A stretch of 13,406 nt of DNA from RGIG8775 sp045612185. GTDB lineage: Bacteria; Bacillota; Clostridia; Oscillospirales; CAG-272. The stretch is from contig JAZKYO010000026.1 of NCBI GenBank assembly GCA_045612185.1, forward strand, positions 1 to 13,406, read 5' to 3'. The notes beneath the pieces are model-generated. The model did not search any database. It was given only the letters and a program-made list of their open reading frames with translations, and was not told the DNA's origin. Numbering within the stretch: the stretch's first letter is position 1; every line of letters begins with the position of its first letter. The position numbers and the translations under genes were made by a program. Positions 6,825-13,329 of the stretch are shown piece by piece.

Positions 6825-9005
6825 TCAATCTCTCCTTTCGGGTTCTTCTCTGTAATTGCTTTCCACCTTCATTCTCACGCCCATGTCGCGGAGTATTTTG
6901 TGGAATTTATACTCAAGTATCGGTTCCTCGATGTTACGCACGAAGCTTATATACATCTTACCGCCAAAGGAAATCACAGAACAGTTGTTGTGGTTGCGGC
7001 TTGGCACGTTGAGAGTAAAATCAAAGCGCTCCACGTATTTGGACATCTCCTCGGGCAACTCTACCGCGCCAAGGTTGGAAAGCGTGACGCAGGAGGTCTT
7101 TTCGCCCACCGCGTTGAAAACGCCCTTCATGACCGCATTTTTGAGAAAAAGCGGAGCAATTTTGACTATGGGATTTATCTCGTCGTTTACGTTTGTGGTT
7201 ATCCTTGCCCTCATGCGGTTTGCACTAAGCTCAAATCCCATCTGATGATGCACCGAGCGGCAGATTTCCTCAAAGCTGTAATCTCCCATAGCGGGGGTGA
7301 TTTCGGGTATGATGTAAAGCGCGAAATTGCGCAGGGTCTTTGACGGAAAAATGTTTCGCAGGTTGACGGGAAGCATAATTTTAATCGGTTTCCGCTTAAT
7401 GCGGTTTGGCACGCGCTCCTCCTGTATTTCGGCAAACGCCTGCATCATAACCGCGCAAAGAAGCGCCGTAACGCTTACACCGTAAGACTTCGCCAGCTTT
7501 CGCACGTCATCGGTTTCGGCTATAAAGGTAAGGGCGTGGACAAAGCCGTCCTTTTCCTTGGTTCCGTCAAGGAAGTACGCCGTCGACTCTTTTCTGCCGA
7601 TAGTCACGTCGCCCGCGTGCTTGATAAAGCTGTCCTCAAGCTCGCCCTCGTCAATTTCACTGCGGCGGTCGACAACTCCTTTTTCGCAGGGCACTTTTTC
7701 ACCGTACTTTCTCTCAATATACTCGGCAAGGAGAGATTTAAAGAATATCATTCCGCCCGTGCCGTCGGTTATGGAGTGGAAAAACTCAAGTGCTATACGC
7801 TTTCCGAAAACAAGCACGCGAAAGGCGCATTTGCGTATATCGGCGTATTTCATATTTTCGGTGGGGTGACCGAATTCGCCTTTTATTTCCGGAGGTGAGG
7901 CGAGCTCCTCAAGGTAGTACCAGAAAGCGCCCCAGCTAAGCCTTACAGCCACCGACGGAAAACGGCGCACGGTAACTCCCAGCGCCACCTTTAAAATCTC
8001 GGTGTCAACATCGTCGCAAAGAGTTGCGGAAAGCCTGAACAGGTTGCTCCAGTTTCGCGTGCGCGCCGCGGGGTAGATTTTAGCGGCGTTGTCAAGCTTA
8101 AGCCACATTCTGCCACGCGCAGGCGAAAGGAATTTGTCCATAAACCGACCTATTTTTTCAAAATCCTCTGCCGACTCGTTCAAATCGTACATAAGGTAGG
8201 CGTGCCACAACCCATCAGCCACCGTAAGCTCGCTTTCCGAGCCCGATGCCAGCAGTTTTTTGTGAAGAGCTACCGCGTCGTCAAGCATTATCTCGTCTCC
8301 GCCCACGAAAACAAGCGAGGGGGGCATTCCGCAAAGGTCGCCAAACAGCGGTGAAGCCAATGGGTCTTTTCGGTTATCTGTATAATTTGACGCGAAAAAG
8401 TCAAGCTGCTCCACCGTCATCGAAGGGTCGCGGTCAGTATTGGTCTCGTAGGATTTTCCCGATGCGGTAAGGTCGCTCCATGGCGAAATGGCGATAATTC
8501 CCGCGGGCTTCTCCACTCCAAGCTCACCAAGCCTGAAGCACAAAGAATAGCAAAGTCCGCCACCCGCGCTTTCACCGCAAAGAAGAATATCCTCACCGCG
8601 GTATCCGCACTCCAAAAGCCTCATATACGCCGCTACCGAGTCGTCAAGTGCCATGGGAAACCGATGCTCGGGCGCCAGGCGGTACTCAACCGCGTAAACA
8701 CGCACACCGTATCGGTCGGCAAGCGTTGCCGCAAAGCCCTTGGCGTAGGCAAGGTCACCGCAGCAATATCCACCGCCGTGAAGATACAGCACCACACCGT
8801 CTCGCTTTATCTCTTTGGGAAGAGCCATAGAGCAAGGGATTTTACCAACCTTTTCGTCCTCAAACCGTACTCTTTTTCTCGCCTTTGAGCTGATTATTGA
8901 GTTTATGCGAGTTTGCCCTACTCTTATCGCCTTAAGCGAAAGGTTTCTCGCAAACGGTCCAAAACGTTTTATCTGCGTTCTTACAAATTTTTCGGAAAAG
9001 CCCAT
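6825..9005 (-). CDS. Fused alpha/beta hydrolase (HSL-type) and condensation/alcohol-acetyltransferase-like protein
   Basis: A 726-residue cytosolic protein with two enzyme-like halves. Residues about 1-295 are an alpha/beta hydrolase of the hormone-sensitive-lipase type: HGGGYC oxyanion motif (76-81), nucleophile S146 in GESAGGG, likely acid D237 in GGDEIMLDD and base H268 in GLWHAY, so the triad is complete. Residues about 298-715 resemble the condensation-domain/alcohol acetyltransferase fold; FHSITDGTGG (409-418) carries H410 and D414, the HxxxD acyl-transfer motif with the first His of HHxxxDG replaced by Phe. The start at 9005 is chosen over an upstream TTG at 9032 because AAAGGAGGG lies 6 bases before it and after the TTG. 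No signal peptide is present. It probably makes and/or breaks acyl esters; substrate unknown. It shares its mRNA with the zinc-ribbon membrane protein downstream. Confidence 0.82.
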   Translation of the reverse strand: MGFSEKFVRTQIKRFGPFARNLSLKAIRVGQTRINSIISSKARKRVRFEDEKVGKIPCSMALPKEIKRDGVVLYLHGGGYCCGDLAYAKGFAATLADRYGVRVYAVEYRLAPEHRFPMALDDSVAAYMRLLECGYRGEDILLCGESAGGGLCYSLCFRLGELGVEKPAGIIAISPWSDLTASGKSYETNTDRDPSMTVEQLDFFASNYTDNRKDPLASPLFGDLCGMPPSLVFVGGDEIMLDDAVALHKKLLASGSESELTVADGLWHAYLMYDLNESAEDFEKIGRFMDKFLSPARGRMWLKLDNAAKIYPAARTRNWSNLFRLSATLCDDVDTEILKVALGVTVRRFPSVAVRLSWGAFWYYLEELASPPEIKGEFGHPTENMKYADIRKCAFRVLVFGKRIALEFFHSITDGTGGMIFFKSLLAEYIERKYGEKVPCEKGVVDRRSEIDEGELEDSFIKHAGDVTIGRKESTAYFLDGTKEKDGFVHALTFIAETDDVRKLAKSYGVSVTALLCAVMMQAFAEIQEERVPNRIKRKPIKIMLPVNLRNIFPSKTLRNFALYIIPEITPAMGDYSFEEICRSVHHQMGFELSANRMRARITTNVNDEINPIVKIAPLFLKNAVMKGVFNAVGEKTSCVTLSNLGAVELPEEMSKYVERFDFTLNVPSRNHNNCSVISFGGKMYISFVRNIEEPILEYKFHKILRDMGVRMKVESNYREEPERRD

Positions 9006-9011
9006 CTCAAG

Positions 9012-9020
9012 CCCTCCTTT
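9012..9020 (-). promoter_or_regulatory. Ribosome binding site fixing the start of the fusion protein
   Basis: AAAGGAGGG on the minus strand, 6 bases before the ATG at 9005; an almost perfect Shine-Dalgarno sequence that rules out the upstream TTG at 9032. Confidence 0.85.
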
Positions 9021-9068
9021 CCGAATTCTCAAGCAATCTATATTTAAAAGCTATTACACCTATAAATT

Positions 9069-9097
9069 ATTTTACCATATTTTCGTCTTTTTTTCAA
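9069..9097 (-). promoter_or_regulatory. Promoter of the acyltransferase/zinc-ribbon operon
   Basis: On the minus strand -35 TTGAAA (9097-9092), 17-base spacer ending TGG, and -10 TAAAAT (9074-9069). The predicted leader is about 55 bases. Confidence 0.75.
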
Positions 9098-9275
9098 GTG
9101 GAAAACGGGGGAAAGTTGAAAAAACCGGACGGGTGGCGGATTTGGTCACAAGTAAAATAGTAGGAGTGGAGGTAAATGGTGGAATATTGCAGTGAAATGT
9201 GGGTGGTTTCCCCAATTATTTCACCAAAATCACACAAAAGTGGCGAATCTTCCCTATATGGGCAAATTTTGTTGC
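9098..9275. other. Gene-free segment between divergent promoters
   Basis: The intergenic region 9006-9363 has divergent promoters at both ends. Its middle holds no frame with a ribosome binding site and recognisable protein, and no RNA gene was recognised. The left part has scattered GTGG/GGGG blocks (for example near 9097-9115 and 9165-9215) without regular spacing. I see no other structure. Confidence 0.5.
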
Positions 9276-9304
9276 TTGAACAAATCGATTCCATGTGGTA
9301 AAAT
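9276..9304 (+). promoter_or_regulatory. Promoter of the SleB-like hydrolase gene
   Basis: -35 TTGAAC (9276-9281), 17-base spacer ending TGG, and -10 TAAAAT (9299-9304). The context GTGGTAAAATAA is almost the same as at the NSS promoter. The predicted leader is about 53 bases, with AAAGGA before the ATG. The sigma-A-like boxes suggest vegetative rather than sporulation expression. Confidence 0.75.
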
Positions 9305-9363
9305 AAGCAAGTCAAGTCGGATGGCCTACAAATCCGTCAACACCAAAGAAAGGAATTATATCT

Positions 9364-10296
9364 ATGAAGAAAACAACAAAAGTTACAGCCGTCGCGCTTT
9401 GCGCGCTGATATTATCAGCCCCGTTCGCGACAGGCGCAAAAGCGCAAGACTCCGAACCGTACATATCAAGTGGTGAATACGCGACGGAATACAGGTCAAT
9501 TTTAAGTTACAGTGGGAACGATTACCTTGATTTAACAGAAAAAGCCGTGGCAGGTGTCAGAGTTCGCCTTGACGGCGCAGAGATAATTTCGGGTCAGGGA
9601 CGAATAATAAATTCGGTTACATACGTTCCCCTGCGAGCGTTTTGCGACGCTCTCGGCGGTGCGGACATAAGCTGGAATCAGTCAACCCGCACCGCAAAGG
9701 TGACCGCGCCAAGCCTTACGGTTTACGCCAAGCAAGGCGCACTCTATCTTCAGGCAAACGACAGATATTTTTACACAGTCGAGCCTATCGCAAACATCGA
9801 CGGCTCGCTCTTTGTCCCCATAAGACCGCTTGCCAAGGCATTCGGGCTTGAGCTTGAGTGGGACAACTCACTTCGCGCGGTTCTGCTCTCATCAGGTGGC
9901 AAGAAGCCTGTTTCGGGCAGTTCATATTATAAATCGGACGAGGTTTTGTGGCTTGCGAGAATAATACACGCGGAATCTTCGGGCGAACCCTTCAACGGCA
10001 AAATTGCGGTTGGAAACGTGGTGCTTAACCGCGTGGCAAGCCCCCAGTACCCCAACACCATCTACGGCGTTATATTTGACCGAAAGCACGGCACTCAATT
10101 TTCGCCCGTCTCCTTCGGCACCATCTACAACACTCCCTCCGCCGAAAGCGTTATTGCCGCAAAAATCTGCCTGGAAGGCTATTCTCTCTCAACAAAGGCA
10201 CTTTTCTTTATGAATCCCAGACTTGCCACCACCTCCTGGATAGCGCAGAACCGCCCCTACCTGTTCACCATCGGAAATCATCTTTTTTATTCTTAA
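9364..10296 (+). CDS. Secreted cell-wall hydrolase: copper-amine-oxidase-N-like domain plus SleB/Hydrolase_2 domain
   Basis: A 310-residue exported protein. Residues 1-28 are a Sec signal peptide (MKKTTKVTAVALCALILSAP, then FATGAKAQ). Residues about 65-175 resemble the copper-amine-oxidase N-terminal domain, including VTYVPLRAFCDALGG (85-99), SLFVPIRPLAKAFGL (148-162) and the WN/WD turns; in Clostridia this domain is usually a wall-associated non-enzymatic module. Residues about 190-309 are the SleB/CwlJ-type hydrolase domain: LARIIHAESSGEP (197-209) with likely catalytic E204, AVGNVVLNRV (215-224), QFSPV (245-249), FFMNPRLA (281-288) and a final NHLFY. SleB-type enzymes are lytic transglycosylases on spore cortex; the family also occurs in vegetative cells, and the promoter favours that. 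The start has AAAGGA about 10 bases upstream. It stands alone, upstream of ddl but with its own promoter. Confidence 0.88.
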   Translation: MKKTTKVTAVALCALILSAPFATGAKAQDSEPYISSGEYATEYRSILSYSGNDYLDLTEKAVAGVRVRLDGAEIISGQGRIINSVTYVPLRAFCDALGGADISWNQSTRTAKVTAPSLTVYAKQGALYLQANDRYFYTVEPIANIDGSLFVPIRPLAKAFGLELEWDNSLRAVLLSSGGKKPVSGSSYYKSDEVLWLARIIHAESSGEPFNGKIAVGNVVLNRVASPQYPNTIYGVIFDRKHGTQFSPVSFGTIYNTPSAESVIAAKICLEGYSLSTKALFFMNPRLATTSWIAQNRPYLFTIGNHLFYS

Positions 10297-10415
10297 GACA
10301 TCACCTTGAAATTTGTTACGCATATGTAGACTGTAGTTTATCGCCTCGCCGGTAAGCGCCCAATACCGCCGCTCCACTTTTTTTGCCCGCAGGGAACTTT
10401 AATTGTCAAACCTTA
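10297..10415. other. Gene-free segment between the hydrolase gene and the ddl promoter
   Basis: No gene is visible. A small hairpin CGGTA (10350-10354)/TACCG (10364-10368) is followed after 9 bases by seven T (10378-10384); it could be a weak terminator of the hydrolase gene, but stem and spacing are poor. GTCAA (10405-10409) and TTGAC (10416-10420) form a short inverted repeat overlapping the ddl -35 box. Confidence 0.35.
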
Positions 10416-10444
10416 TTGACTATTTTCCTTGTGGGTGGTATAAT
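10416..10444 (+). promoter_or_regulatory. Promoter of the ddl operon
   Basis: -35 TTGACT (10416-10421), 17-base spacer ending TGG, and a consensus -10 TATAAT (10439-10444). It is the closest to consensus in the window and suggests steady expression. The predicted leader is about 57 bases. Confidence 0.85.
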
Positions 10445-10496
10445 TAAAATGGAATTTTATGTGTGTATACATATATTGTTATTAAACAGAACGAAA

Positions 10497-10500
10497 GAGG
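10497..10500 (+). promoter_or_regulatory. Ribosome binding site fixing the ddl start
   Basis: GAGG (within GAAAGAGG) stands 7 bases before the ATG at 10508 and favours it over the in-frame ATG at 10463, which lacks such a site and would add 15 residues unlike the family. Confidence 0.65.
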
Positions 10501-10507
10501 TGCGGTT

Positions 10508-11560
10508 ATGAGCAAGAAAAAAATCGCTCTGCTTTTTGGCGGAGCTTCAAGTGAGCACGTTATATCCTGCAAGTCGGTTATGACTTTTATAAACAATATT
10601 TCGAGAGAAAAATACGACGTAATGCTTTTGGGAATCACCGTCAGCGGCGAGTGGTTTCTCTACGAGGGCGATACCGCCCTTATTCCCACCGACGAGTGGG
10701 TTAATTCGCCCGACAAGAAAGAGATTTTTGTCTCCTTTGGGGCTGAAAAAGGGCTTTTCTACCTTGAAAAAGGCGAGAAAAAATTGCTTGATATAGAGGT
10801 TTTCGTGCCCGTGCTTCACGGAAAATTCGGAGAGGACGGCACGCTTCAGGGGCTTTTTGAAATGCTTGGCGCAAAGTACGTGGGCTGCGGCGTTTCGTCG
10901 TCAGCAAATTCAATGGATAAGTCGATGACCAAGCTTATAGTTTCACACGCGGGCATAAAGCAAGCAGACTACCTGCTTGTTGACAGGCACAACAAGAATG
11001 ATATTGAGAGCATCGCCGACGCGGCTGTTGATCGTCTCGGCTTTCCCATTTTCATCAAGCCCTGCGCTTCGGGTTCGTCCATAGGAATCTGCAAAGCGCG
11101 CGACCGCAAGGAACTTTTAGAGGGCATAAAAAACGCCCTTGAACATGACGGCAGAGTGCTTGTTGAGAAGTTTATCAACGCCCGCGAGCTTGAATGCGCA
11201 GTGCTTGAGACGGCTGACGGCATAGTTGCCGAGGTGGGCGAGGTTATCTCCGCCGACGATTTTTACGATTTTGACTCAAAATACAACAACGCCGCGTCGG
11301 TAACCACCACAACCCCCGATATTCCCGAGGATCTGGCGGCAGAGATACGCCGTCAGGCGGTTGAGATTTTCAAGATTCTTGACTGCCGTTCGCTGTCCCG
11401 CGTGGACTTTTTCCTTGACAAGGACAGCGGAGAGCTGATTTTCAACGAGATAAACACCCTTCCGGGCTTTACCAATATCAGTATGTTCCCCATGCTTGTG
11501 GCAAAGCGCGGATATTCGGCGCAAAAGCTGATTGACGCTATTATCGAGTCGGTTTTATGA
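10508..11560 (+). CDS. ddl: D-alanine--D-alanine ligase
   Basis: A 350-residue cytosolic ATP-grasp enzyme that joins two D-alanines, the dipeptide end of the peptidoglycan precursor. Seen in order: GGASSEHVIS with E16 (substrate amino group), VLHGKFGEDGTLQG (102-115), SSANSMDKSMTK (131-142), KPCASGSSIGI (184-194, ATP loop), the omega-loop FYDFDSKY (252-259), SRVDFFLD with D299 and NEINTLPGFT (313-322) with E314 and N316 for Mg2+. The lid with the Lys-Tyr pair points to D-Ala-D-Ala rather than D-Ala-D-lactate (VanA-like) activity; the central Tyr of the usual YDY is Phe here. Its last four bases overlap the start of the flavoprotein gene (ATGA), so the two are translationally coupled. It is the only ddl in the window; no van-type genes accompany it. 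Confidence 0.93.
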   Translation: MSKKKIALLFGGASSEHVISCKSVMTFINNISREKYDVMLLGITVSGEWFLYEGDTALIPTDEWVNSPDKKEIFVSFGAEKGLFYLEKGEKKLLDIEVFVPVLHGKFGEDGTLQGLFEMLGAKYVGCGVSSSANSMDKSMTKLIVSHAGIKQADYLLVDRHNKNDIESIADAAVDRLGFPIFIKPCASGSSIGICKARDRKELLEGIKNALEHDGRVLVEKFINARELECAVLETADGIVAEVGEVISADDFYDFDSKYNNAASVTTTTPDIPEDLAAEIRRQAVEIFKILDCRSLSRVDFFLDKDSGELIFNEINTLPGFTNISMFPMLVAKRGYSAQKLIDAIIESVL

Positions 11561-13122
11561 TAGCTGTTGACGTAAAAGTCGGGCTTTCTTACAGCGACGG
11601 TGAAGTTCTTGCCGCCGTAGAGGAAAAGCTTGGCGAAAAGTACTCGGGAAAGTGTAAAATTCTCAGACGAGAGCTTGAAATCGACCGAAAAAACGCCTTT
11701 TACAAGCTTCGCGTGGGGATTGAGCTTGACGAATACGCCGAAATAAGACTTTGCAAGAAAAGAATCGCGCGTGAGTGCCCGTCGCTTGAAATCTCTTTCT
11801 CGAAAAAGAGGTTTGAGAACCGCCCTGTAGTTGTTGGCAGCGGTCCGTGCGGACTTTTTGCCGCGCTTGCTCTTTCCGAAGCAGGGGCTTGCCCCATAAT
11901 TATAGAACGCGGCGGTGATATGGACAGCCGTAAGAAAAAGGTCTCGGAGTTTGAGCGAGGCGGCGAGCTTGACAGCGAGTGCAACGTGCAGTTCGGTGAG
12001 GGAGGCGCGGGGACTTTCTCGGACGGAAAGCTGAAGCACGGTGCCATGGATCGCTATATTTTCAAGGTGCTTTCGGAGTTTGTGGCGCACGGAGCCCCCG
12101 AGGATATACTTATAGATTCCGCGCCCCACGTGGGCACAGACCTATTGTCGGGAATTATCAAAAAAATACGCAAAAAAATAATCTCTCTTGGCGGCGAGTT
12201 CAGATTTAACACCAAGCTCTGTGGCTTTTTGGAAAGAGACGGCAGAGTCGTGGGGGTTAAACTCATCTCGAACGGTAAGGAGAGCGAGATTTTAAGCGAT
12301 CGTGTTGTAATTGCCATTGGTCACAGCGCCCGCGACACCTTTAAAATGCTTGACGGCGCAGGACTTTGCCTTGAAGCGCGCGGCTTTGGGGTGGGCGTGC
12401 GAATTGAGCATCCGCGAAAGCATATTGACAGAATGATTTACGGAGATTACGCCGATGACATAGGAAAGGCCGCCAGCTATCACTTTGTAACTCACCTTAA
12501 AAACGGGCGAAGCGTATACAGCTTTTGTATGTGCCCGGGCGGCAGCGTGGTGGCGGCAACGAGCGAGCGCGGCGCGGTGGTTACGAACGGAATGAGCCTC
12601 CACGCAAGAGACGGTGAGAACTCAAACGCGGCGTTTTTGGTATCGGTTACGCCAAATGATTTCGGCAATCAACCGCTTATGGGGCTTGAATTTCAAAGCA
12701 AGCTTGAAAAGCAGGCGTTTTCCGTCGGTGGCGGATACAAAGCACCTTGCGTGAGAATGGAGGATTTTATGGCGGGGCAAAAGTCCTCTGCGCTTGGCTC
12801 GGTCAGCCCCACCTATCCAAGGGGCGTGACGCTTGCTAAGCCGAGCGATTTTCTTCCCGATTTTGTGGAAAGCTCTTTGCGCTTGGCTATTCCCGATTTT
12901 GATGAATACCGCAAGGGCTTCTATCTTCCCGACGCCTTGATGACGGGAATTGAGACCCGCACAACGTCGCCCGTGCGCATTCTCCGAGACGAGAAACACG
13001 AGGCGCGGGGGCTGCGTGGAGTCTACCCCTGCGGTGAGGGCGCAGGCTACTCGGGCGGAATAATATCCTCCGCCGTAGACGGTCTTAAAACCGCCGAGCA
13101 GATGCTTATGAGCGGTTTTTAG
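11557..13122 (+). CDS. FAD-dependent oxidoreductase-like protein (COG2509 type)
   Basis: A 521-residue cytosolic flavoprotein. Residues 1-85 form a small N-terminal domain typical of this group. A Rossmann dinucleotide site follows, VVVGSGPCGLFAALAL (91-106), with acidic strand end E117 (IIIERGG). NVQFGEGGAGTFSDGKL (143-159), GHSARDTF (255-262), ETRTTSPVRI (466-475) and CGEGAGYSGGI (492-502) are signatures of the uncharacterised FAD-dependent dehydrogenase family known as COG2509; the last is the C-terminal FAD loop. Length fits the family. The reaction and substrate are unknown; an electron partner is not apparent nearby. Its ATG overlaps the ddl stop and no separate ribosome binding site is clear, so translation probably depends on ddl. 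A role linked to cell-wall precursor supply is possible but only inference. Confidence 0.88.
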   Translation: MIAVDVKVGLSYSDGEVLAAVEEKLGEKYSGKCKILRRELEIDRKNAFYKLRVGIELDEYAEIRLCKKRIARECPSLEISFSKKRFENRPVVVGSGPCGLFAALALSEAGACPIIIERGGDMDSRKKKVSEFERGGELDSECNVQFGEGGAGTFSDGKLKHGAMDRYIFKVLSEFVAHGAPEDILIDSAPHVGTDLLSGIIKKIRKKIISLGGEFRFNTKLCGFLERDGRVVGVKLISNGKESEILSDRVVIAIGHSARDTFKMLDGAGLCLEARGFGVGVRIEHPRKHIDRMIYGDYADDIGKAASYHFVTHLKNGRSVYSFCMCPGGSVVAATSERGAVVTNGMSLHARDGENSNAAFLVSVTPNDFGNQPLMGLEFQSKLEKQAFSVGGGYKAPCVRMEDFMAGQKSSALGSVSPTYPRGVTLAKPSDFLPDFVESSLRLAIPDFDEYRKGFYLPDALMTGIETRTTSPVRILRDEKHEARGLRGVYPCGEGAGYSGGIISSAVDGLKTAEQMLMSGF

Positions 13123-13130
13123 AGGAGAGC

Positions 13131-13173
13131 TGTTTGCACCAACCCATAGAGAGAATTTTTGCGGAGCTTTTCT
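13131..13173 (+). repeat. Direct repeat, copy 1, with nested inverted repeats
   Basis: Starting 9 bases after the flavoprotein stop, this stretch closely matches 13285-13329: TG-TTTGCACC, ACCCAT-GAGA and TTTTTGCGGAGCTTTT are shared. Copy 1 alone sits inside nested inverted repeats: TTGCAC (13134-13139) with GTGCAA (13186-13191), and CCCATAG (13143-13149) with CTATG-T-GGG (13172-13180), which would fold as a 58-base hairpin. Confidence 0.6.
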
Positions 13174-13217
13174 ATGTGGGCTGCTGTGCAACCACACCGA
13201 AAAACTGTAATTTAAAA

Positions 13218-13244
13218 GGGGCTGTCTCATTAACAGATAGCTCC
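13218..13244 (+). terminator. Possible terminator of the ddl operon
   Basis: GGGGCTGTCT (13218-13227) pairs with AGATAGCTCC (13235-13244) with two G-U pairs and a seven-base loop, followed by TTAAATTTATT. It lies 96 bases after the flavoprotein stop and is the counterpart of the hairpin at 4488-4515, so it may belong to a mobile repeat that brings a terminator. Confidence 0.5.
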
Positions 13245-13294
13245 TTAAATTTATTATGCACAGATAAATTGTAGTTTGTAGGTGTGTTCGCACC
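13218..13294 (+). repeat. Dispersed intergenic repeat, copy B
   Basis: Same order as copy A at 4488-4563: hairpin, about 18 variable bases, GATAAATTGTAGTTTGTAGG (13263-13282), then GTTCGCACC. The GTAG (13278-13281) is followed by GGTGT and GCACC arms, a GTAG-headed small palindrome like the REP type. Confidence 0.6.
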
Positions 13295-13329
13295 GCACCC
13301 ATCGAGAAAAGTTTTTGCGGAGCTTTTTT
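13285..13329 (+). repeat. Direct repeat, copy 2
   Basis: Second copy of the unit at 13131-13173, with a few substitutions and two extra bases before the T-run. It overlaps the end of dispersed repeat copy B, so the two repeats may be parts of one longer element. Confidence 0.6.

Noticed and set aside
6759..7343. Plus-strand open frame of 194 codons across the acyltransferase/zinc-ribbon junction
   Set aside because: Overlaps two well-supported genes on the other strand and shows no family resemblance.
9006..9032. Nine-residue extension of the hydrolase-acyltransferase from a TTG start
   Set aside because: The strong AAAGGAGGG site lies inside this stretch and serves the ATG at 9005.
9097..9220. 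GTGG/GGGG blocks resembling MraZ-type operator repeats
   Set aside because: The blocks lack regular spacing and no mraZ or cell-division cluster is present.
10508..11560. VanA/VanC-type ligase for vancomycin resistance
   Set aside because: The omega-loop FYDFDSKY is of the D-Ala-D-Ala ligase type, and no vanH, vanX or vanT gene is near.
11353..12129. Minus-strand open frame of 258 codons
   Set aside because: Antisense to ddl and the flavoprotein; composition follows from codon bias of the real genes.
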